DNA of 64,000 nt from Sophora flavescens (Eukaryota; Streptophyta; Magnoliopsida; Fabales; Fabaceae): contig CM061068.1 of the NCBI GenBank assembly GCA_030762895.1, positions 42,642,783-42,706,782 of the forward strand, in the 5' to 3' direction. Position 1 is the stretch's first letter; the number at the start of each line of letters is the position of its first letter. The notes under the pieces were generated by a model. The model searched no databases, was not told where the DNA came from, and was given only the letters and a program-made list of their open reading frames with translations. The translations under genes were made by a program, and so were the position numbers. Positions 57,483 to 64,000 of the stretch are shown piece after piece.

Positions 57483-58336
57483 TAGAGCCGTCAAATGGGC
57501 CGGCCCTAGCCCATTTTGCCCTAGCCCTAGCCCGTATGGGTTAGGGTCAAATGGGCCACAGGGCCAAAAGGCTCATATTAAAAAAAAGCCCACAGGGCCA
57601 AAAAGCCATAAAATGCCTTAAGGGCCAGGGCCAGCCCATGGGCCATAATTTTTTTGATGGACCTATTTTTTTTTATTTTATAAAACTTGACAAAAAGAAC
57701 AACAACTATAATCACTCTAACATTATGTAATAATATCATTTAACCTATGAAATTATCTATTTCAATATGTATTACGTGCTATAATTTTTCCTTCACTAAC
57801 CGCACAACCACTTAAATCCAAGTGAATGGTTTTCCTTAGCTGGAATATTATCTATTGCAATAATTTGATATCAGTTATCTACTTTAACAATTCATTTCAT
57901 ATAAAGACAAGGATGAAAAGAGATAAAACAATGGTTTCTCTTCAATTTTTTTAGAGAAAACTAAAGCACTTAATACATATTTGATAGTTAATTTCATAGG
58001 TTAAATGATATTATTATCTAATGTTAACGTGATTATAATTTTTGTTCTTTTTGTCAAGTTTTATAAATAAAATAAAATAAATAGGACTATCAACAAAAAT
58101 ATGGCCCATGGACTGGCCCTAGCCCCTAGGGCTTTTTAGTGCTTTTTGGCCCTGTAGGCTTTTTTTAATGTGGGCATTTTGGCCCTGTGGCCCATTTGGC
58201 CCTGGCCCACATGGGCTAGGGCTAAAAGGGCTAGTGTGGCTCATTTGACAGCTCTAGTTATGGGCTAAATGAGCCGGGCTATTATTGTGGGCCAGATGGG
58301 CTGGCCTTAGGACTTAGGGCCCAATTGACATCTCTA
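57483..58336. mobile_element. Non-autonomous hAT element, 854 bp
   Basis: Perfect 8-bp duplication CTCAAGAC (57475-57482, 58337-58344). Terminal inverted repeats TAGAGCCGTCAAATGGGCC and (reverse) TAGAGATGTCAATTGGGCC. Long complementary inner arms are rich in GGGCC/GGCCC words: 57483-57645 pairs with 58085-58336. The centre is A/T-rich and also partly self-complementary. No transposase. An 8-bp duplication and TAGAG ends fit hAT. Confidence 0.92.
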
Positions 58337-58344
58337 CTCAAGAC

Positions 58345-59280
58345 ACACATATCTGAATTTGTGCATAAATATAAATATCAGTTTATACTCTTGAACAACA
58401 AAGGCTACAATCTTTTCAAACTAAGTCATCTTTTAACCATCTTGTTTTTTTTTTTTTTTTACATCCTTCTTAAAAAAGAACTATAATAAAAGACTTTGAT
58501 CAAAGCATAAAATGTCACCAATATATGAACATATATAACAGGCAGAGGCACATCCACTTTCCCAATGAAACAGTGCTCCCCCAAGATAAGTCTATGCAAT
58601 TTAGGGAAATTGGAGTATGAAAACAATTTTGGAGTAAATGAGATAGAAAGTGTGAAAGGTAAATAAGGAGATAATTGAGGATTCTATATATCATTACAGA
58701 CAAAATAATCAAATAAATAAAGTAAAGGTAAGTAGTTAAAATAACTCACAATATCATAAGGATTCTATATTCTAATCTAACGAATCAGACAAAAGAAAAG
58801 ACCGAAAACAGCCCCTGTTTTGTAGCGTTAAATACATACATATTATTGACCTTCAATCCTATGTTCTGTGCAACATATACATCTAATCTTTCATTTTTTT
58901 TAAACAGCATAACTATTGAACATTAGTATTTAAGATTAGATGTACAGGGGTGCTAAATGTCAAATCTGTATGACATTATTTTAGGATGACAGGAAGCAAG
59001 TTGTTAGACTAGGATGCAAATCAAGAAAGCAACATAACCAATCTAACAAATGCAAAAGATGCTAGACCAATGGTAAAGTCACGCTGAGAAAAAATAAAAT
59101 CCAATAACACAAAATCACAGAACTGACTCAATCTCTCCCAAATAACATTTGTCACAAACAAAGCACAATCAACCCTTCTGCTATAGTATATTATTTTGAA
59201 TCTCTGAAGAATTGGCAATCAAATAAGAATGGAGAGTAGTGAGAAACTGAAAGAAAGGCAAGGAAGAAACTGGGAAGTAC
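58345..59280. other. Intergenic DNA without recognised genes
   Basis: A/T-rich with a run of T at 58445-58461. Nothing supported. Confidence 0.5.
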
Positions 59281-59575
59281 CTTTGAAGAGCAGGGGCAAT
59301 CAATCAAAGTGGTGAAAGTCACACCATTGGGGATCAAACCTCTCTTGCACATTTCATCAAACACAATATTCGCCTCATCTACCCTACTCTCTTTGCACAA
59401 CCCGTTGATCAAAGCACCAAAGTGAAAACATCAGGAAAAATCCCTTCATCCTCCATAACATTCTTCAACCTAAAACCCTCCTTCAAACTCCCAAATTTAC
59501 AGTAACCATTAATCAAAGTGTTGAAACTAACAACAGTAGGACGCAAAGCTGGGTTTTTGACCAAAATGGTAGGAT
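59281..59575 (-). pseudogene. Pentatricopeptide-repeat (PPR) protein fragment
   Basis: Two to three PPR motifs are readable leftward. RPTVVSFNTLINGYCKFGSL then KEGFRLKNVMEDEGIFPDVFT, a one-base deletion near 59425, then INGLCKESRVDEANIVFDEM and CKRGLIPNGVTFTTLID. After TTLID similarity stops. Upstream it is cut near 59575-59590, where repeat-like DNA begins. PPR proteins bind organellar RNA; this fragment (under 100 codons, frameshifted) cannot. Confidence 0.85.
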
Positions 59576-60569
59576 TATTCTGAATCTATTTAACGATTTG
59601 GTACTTTTGGATACATGGTGTTTCGTCCAAATATCTCAAGTGGGAGATACTCGTCCGGAGAAGGTCTTGTGGGAGTGTTTTGGAATTAGCTTGACAGAAT
59701 CGGAATTCTACTCCTACGTATCCAAATGGGAATCAAAGCAAACGTAGTTCTAAGTGAGGGGATTGGACCCCTATTTATAGAGATGTTTTGGAGTAACAGT
59801 TTGGGTAGGACTGTTATTGAGATCCTATTTATTAGGATCAGATTCTTATTGCAGTTAGATAATGATAAAGATAAGGCTCCGAGTTATACGGAGAGACATT
59901 TGGACCAGCGAGATATTCGGCCCAGTCAGTTGTGACTGGATAGCTCGGGGCCGAGATATTTTCATCCGTGGCCTGCTGTGGAATAGGCCCGAGTAGTTAT
60001 CCTCGGGTGTCAGGTGCATTAATAGGTCTTCGGCTTTATGGGAGTTCGGATCACGGTCCACTTACAAGAATGAGCTCGGTCGTATTGACAATCCTCGGCC
60101 TTATATCTTCGGCCAGTACACAAGCCCCCCGAGCTCCGAGCTTAAATAAGCGAAAGAGCTGACAAGTATTAAACCGAGCTTATTCTTCGGTCACGTGGAC
60201 TTCCGTATTCCCAGCTGTCATTTCAACCGAACCTTTCCTCCTGTCAGAGAAGGCAATCATTTCCCTTAATCCTTCTGCGACACGCTACAGGTGAGTAACC
60301 CTAGAGTTCCGCGCCCATTTAATGAGGGGAAAATTAAAAGTCGCGCCTTTTTATTTCAAGAATCGTGGACCGTTGATCGTATCTCATCATCAATCGTGGT
60401 AGCTATAAATATCTTCTCCTATTTCACCTTACTCCCCCTTGCCTATCTTCCTTCGCCCTTCATCTCCGTCTTTCAAGTTTCTGCCATCATTTTCCTGCCT
60501 TTCGCTCTTCAGGTACGCCCAGTCTTCTTCCCTCTTTCGTGCTTCTAAGTTTATTTTCTGTTTCCAGAT
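59576..60569 (+). other. Leader/LTR-like region of the gypsy-associated ORF
   Basis: No gene. It is richer in CTCGG/CCGAG words than the flanks (for example AGCTCGGTCG, CCTCGGCC, CTTCGGCC). TATA-like CTATTTATAG is at 59771 and a better TATAAAT at 60404-60410, about 165 bases before the ATG at 60570. It probably contains an LTR, but I could not find a second copy in the window to fix its ends. Confidence 0.45.
60404..60410 (+). promoter_or_regulatory. TATA box upstream of the gypsy-associated ORF
   Basis: TATAAAT in GTAGCTATAAATATCTTC, followed by a pyrimidine-rich leader. Confidence 0.5.
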
Positions 60570-62690
60570 ATGAGTTCGTCCGAGTCTTCTGAGTCGAACA
60601 CCTCGCCTCTGGTTGAGCGCGAGGTTTCCCCCATTGGGGGCTCTCCTTCCACTTCTTCTGTTCCTTCACAGGAACTGAACATCGGACAGGTGGAACCGTC
60701 CTCCTCCAGGTCGTCTTCCTCTGAGTCTGATTCTTCTGGATCCGACTCTTCTAGGTCTGGTTCTCCCTCCCCCCAAGTTTCCAAACCTGCCACTCGCAAA
60801 CAACGCCAAAGGGCTCCAAAAGATCATGTTCCCGATATTACCCTTCCTGGGTATACCTGGGTTAAAGGTGAAGTTTGGACTTATTTTTCTAACTTTCAGA
60901 CTTCAGATTCAGTTGCTCGTCTTCGGTCCCAGATTAATATCTCGGTGTTCGGAGATGAATCTGAGTTTATTTGTTCCCCATGCTCGGGTACCGAGTATGT
61001 CTTTCTCAGGGCTCATCCTTCTGAGCCCCCTTTCACATATATGTATAAAACATTATTTTCCCAGCTGCGCGTGTCTCTTCCTTTCACTGAGTTTGAGTGT
61101 GACGTTCTGAGGACCATGAATGTCGCACCTACTCAGCTTCATCCCAACAGTTGGGCTTTTATGAAAGCCTTTCAAATTCTGTGTAAATACATCGGGATGG
61201 AGCCCACCACTCCCAAATTTTTGTACTTTTACCAAACAAGGTTTGATGAGAAAACGGGATGGATTTCCCTTAATGGGCTGAACCGAAGAGGACTGATTAG
61301 TTTATACACATCATCGTGTAAAGACTTCAAAGTCGGCTTCTTCCGAGTTCACCCCTCGGGCTCTCACTTTTCCCACTTCTTTGATGAAAATAGATGCGCC
61401 AGGTTTCCTTTATACTGGCAATCATCTCCTACCAAATTCGTTGGTTTTGAATACCAATCCCTTACTGCCGAGGATAGACGGGATATAGACATATTAGAAA
61501 AACTTCCTCGGCCTCTCCATTGTGGACGTCTTCTGAAACTCCCCTTCTCATCCACTCCGAGAGCCGACCTTAAAAGTAAGTGTTCGGCTTTTTAGTTTTT
61601 AACTCTTTTCTGTATGTGTTCCTGTACTAACAACTTTTCTTTTTGGCAGTCATTATGGGGAAATTTGACTTCTCCAAGCTTTTGAAATCTGCTGCGAAAG
61701 AGGGTCAGGGTCCCTCCACGACCGAGAAGAAAAAGAAAAGACTTCCTCCGGCCACTGATAAGGCCTCTGCCAAGGGGGCTTCATCATCCACCCCCCACAA
61801 AAGAAAAAGGGTAGAGATAGTAGTCGATGCCGCAGACTCTTCACCCCCCCTCGCTCAAGTCCCCGACATCCTACCACTCATAAGACAGGAACTACGGGGC
61901 GGGAGGAACAGCTTCCTCCCTCTACCGAGGTGAAGTGGTATAACACCTCTCTGAAAGCAGGAACCTCATCTCTCTAGGGCGAAGACTTCAACCCCTTCCC
62001 TGCTTTTGACTCGAACTTCCTGAAGCCCGCTGATCTCCGATTAATCAGGCAACAAGGGGCTCAGTCAAGCATGGAGGCCCTCTCGACCTCTCGCATCCGA
62101 GCCGCTTTGCTCGGCCCGCTTTGTAGCCGAGATTTGATGGAGACCGAGAGGAAATCCCAAGCACTGAAATCGAACTTGCTTCTATTGAGAAGCTGAAGGG
62201 GGATTTTGCCCGGACCTCCGCGGAGCGTGATGAGCTGGCCAAAGCCAATAATCTCCTGAGTACTACCATTACCGAGCTGAATGGCCAGAACTCCGAGCTT
62301 AACTCCCAAGTAAATTTTCCTGAGGAGAATAAAGCTCGGGCTGAAGAGGGTAGAGCTCGCGCTGAAGAAGAGCTCAAGAAGGCTCAAGCTGAAATTGAGT
62401 AACTTAAAGATGCCCTGGAGGCCGAGACTAAGGCCAGGATGGAGATTCAGGAAGATCTAAAAGAGGCCACTGACTGCATTCTTGTGGAGCATCGGAAAGG
62501 TTTTGCAAAGGTCATTGCTCAAGTTGAAATTCTCGCCCCGGGGGTTGATATCTCGGGTGTCGATGTAACTAAAGAGGTGCTGAATGGGGAACTTGTTCCC
62601 ATTATTCCCGAAGAGGAAGAGGAGGTGGAAGGGGCGGAAGATTCTCCCGAGGATCACGTCGATGCCGAAGAGAGTCATAGGGACGGGTAA
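60570..62690 (+). pseudogene. Gypsy-associated 'putative transposase' ORF with coiled-coil tail
   Basis: Exon 1 60570-61575 starts MSSSESSESNTSPLVERE, with a Ser-rich acidic N-terminus and a basic patch RKQRQRAPKDH. A globular part follows (LPGYTWVKGEVWTYFSNF, FTEFECDVLRTMNVAPTQLH, PNSWAFMKAFQILCKYIG, TPKFLYFYQTRFDEKTGWIS, GFFRVHPSGSHF). This pattern resembles the 'putative gypsy type transposase' domain (PF04195), common in large non-autonomous gypsy derivatives. A GT-AG intron (61576-61649) joins to IIMGKFDFSKLLKSAAKEG and a Lys-rich stretch. The tail (62170-62690) is coiled coil (ARAEEGRARAEEELKKAQAE) ending in an acidic EEEEEVEGAEDSPEDH. Frame breaks lie near 61890-62190 and stops near 61976 and 62400. 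Role unknown; possibly a Gag-like or host-derived protein. Confidence 0.72.
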
Positions 62691-63447
62691 CCGTATTCTT
62701 TGTTTTTTGTTTTCTTCGTCCCTTGTAACGGGCTTTTGCCCTTGTAACTTTGGTTGATTTAATGAAAACTCTTCCACCATTTTGATGACTTCCTGTTCCT
62801 CTTGTAACTTTTGTTTGCCCGAGACATTCTTCGAAATATTTTAACATTCCGATGTTGTTTGTATTGCGTGTTCAGCTTGTTTAAACAAGACCTCGACTAA
62901 GGCCGAGGTATTCTGCCATTCGTATCAAAAACGGATAGTTGTTGTCACATGTGAAATGCATGATTCACGTTTTGCATGTGTGGTCACACATTATGTGCCT
63001 TGGAAACCCCAGTGGGTTCATGCAATTACTGCTCTTTATTGATTTTCGAGATTTATTTTTTCAATAAACCTTTTTCCAGCGCATATTTTTTCCTTTCCAA
63101 CGCCTCTCCCCCCTTATAAATAGGGTTGTTTCACTGCTTCACTTATTCATTCTTCATTCTTTTCCACCAGCCAAATTCGTCCTCCTTCGACCCGAGTAGT
63201 TCTATAATAGTGCTAGGGGTTTACGCTCCTCTCTCCCAGTTAACATCCTTTTTCACGCTTTAAAGTTGTCAAAAAGGGTGTAATTGGGAGATGGGATCCA
63301 GAATCTCTTTCCTGACGTAATCTCTTTAGAAAGGATGTTAGCTGGGAGAATAGCGACTTCCGGGAGTCGAGAAAGGGGTAGTGGCCGTCTACTCCCGAAG
63401 CAGGCCGAGCACCTCATCGTCCAGCTTTCTCAGGGGGGAGTGATTAC
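62691..63447 (+). other. Region 3' of the ORF with a second promoter-like site
   Basis: No gene is supported. It has TATAAATA at 63115-63122 within CCCCTTATAAATAGGG, a pyrimidine-rich leader, and an inverted repeat: TCTCCCAGTTAACATCCTTT (63232-63251) against AAAGGATGTTAGCTGGGAGA (63330-63349). A G-run CAGGGGGGAG at 63430-63440 immediately precedes the LTR at 63448 and could be a polypurine tract. Confidence 0.5.
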
Positions 63448-64000
63448 TGATAGTGTGATTTTACATGATGTTTTTTGTACTCTTTTGCATGCATTTTGCA
63501 TATAGATTAGGCATTCTTTATTTGGTTTTTATTAGATTTTCCCTTGGAACGGGTGAAGCGGTGTCTTGGTGTTGTTTTGCAGGAATTCAATGTAAAAATG
63601 ATCAAAATCAGCCATGGTGGAGTTTGGATGAAATAGAGCTTGAAAAGTGAAGAATATGAGCCAAACAGAGCCCATCACGGCCTGGCCGTGATGACCATCA
63701 CGGCCGTGATCAAGCAGAGCAGAAGGCAAAAGTCAGAGGCTGTCACGGCCTGCCCGTGATAGACATCACGGCCGTAGCCAACCAGAATTTTAAGGGCTCG
63801 CGTCGCGAACACTTCTCTCGCCTCGCGAGAGTCAAAAACCTGAAAACACGCCTTGGACAGAACGCGTCACGGCCTGGCCGTGATGGCCATCACGGCCGTG
63901 ACGCGCAGCAGATCTATAAATAAGAACGCAGCAGACAGAACAAGGAGTGAAAAGGGGGTCCATTTGAAGGCATTTGGAGGCTGCAGCTGGGCTAGGGTTT
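63448..64000 (+). repeat. Gypsy-like LTR, truncated by the window end
   Basis: Starts TGATAGTGTGATTTTACATG, as at 55654, and matches that LTR through GTTTTGCAGGAATT. It then carries its own array at 63668-63905: ATCACGGCCGTGA and CACGGCCTGGCCGTGA words mixed with TCGCCTCGCGAG. A TATA box CTATAAATAAG lies at 63914-63924 directly after the array. The right end is outside the window, so solo or full element cannot be decided. Confidence 0.85.

Overview
The window is plant nuclear DNA, almost certainly from a eudicot. The evidence is GT-AG spliced genes for plant-specific families (ferric reduction oxidase, L-type lectin receptor kinase, a universal-stress-protein gene), plant LTR retrotransposons primed by tRNA-Asp and initiator tRNA-Met, and CACTA, hAT, MITE and SINE insertions. 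A legume is plausible from the overall look of the repeats, but the sequence alone does not settle it. There is no bacterial or viral operon structure. The content is a gene island of about 13 kb flanked by nested retrotransposons.

Left block (1-27.8 kb) is a nest. The oldest layer is a minus-strand Ty3/gypsy-type family (G1) in the order LTR-internal-LTR-internal: the LTR at 1231-2594 has gag and primer site on its left and a polypurine tract on its right, so it serves two elements in tandem. A solo LTR of a Ty1/copia family (4918-6577) sits in the G1 protease. A full SIRE-like copia element, C1 (9658-25669, plus strand), sits in the right-hand G1 LTR. C1 itself contains a 7.3 kb minus-strand gypsy-type element, G2 (16482-23791), with a perfect ATAAC target duplication. 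A further gypsy-like solo LTR (25721-26957) lies in the same G1 LTR. G1 and G2 encode only Gag and protease, so they look non-autonomous.

Middle (27.8-34 kb): decayed repeats, and a 3.1 kb CACTA element (29401-32518) with inverted subterminal repeats, a GC-palindrome array and exon-like pieces of a Ulp1-type (C48) peptidase, but no recognisable transposase.

Gene island (34-47 kb): a four-exon universal-stress-protein gene (minus), two MITEs, a tRNA-derived SINE with a perfect 17-nt target duplication, an intact eight-exon ferric reduction oxidase gene (plus, 706 aa) and a single-exon lectin receptor kinase gene (minus, 663 aa) convergent with it.

Right block (47-64 kb): a MITE, a nearly complete Tnt1/Tork-type copia element (49482-54818, minus), the first two exons of a glutamate dehydrogenase gene broken by a gypsy-like solo LTR (55654-56934) with a hAT element just upstream of its TATA box, a broken pentatricopeptide-repeat fragment, a spliced gypsy-associated ORF with a coiled-coil tail (60570-62690), and the start of another LTR (63448 to the end).

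The most unusual theme is that several different LTR families here carry their own array of short, mostly CpG-rich palindromic motifs just upstream of the LTR TATA box. One of these motif types also appears inside the CACTA element.
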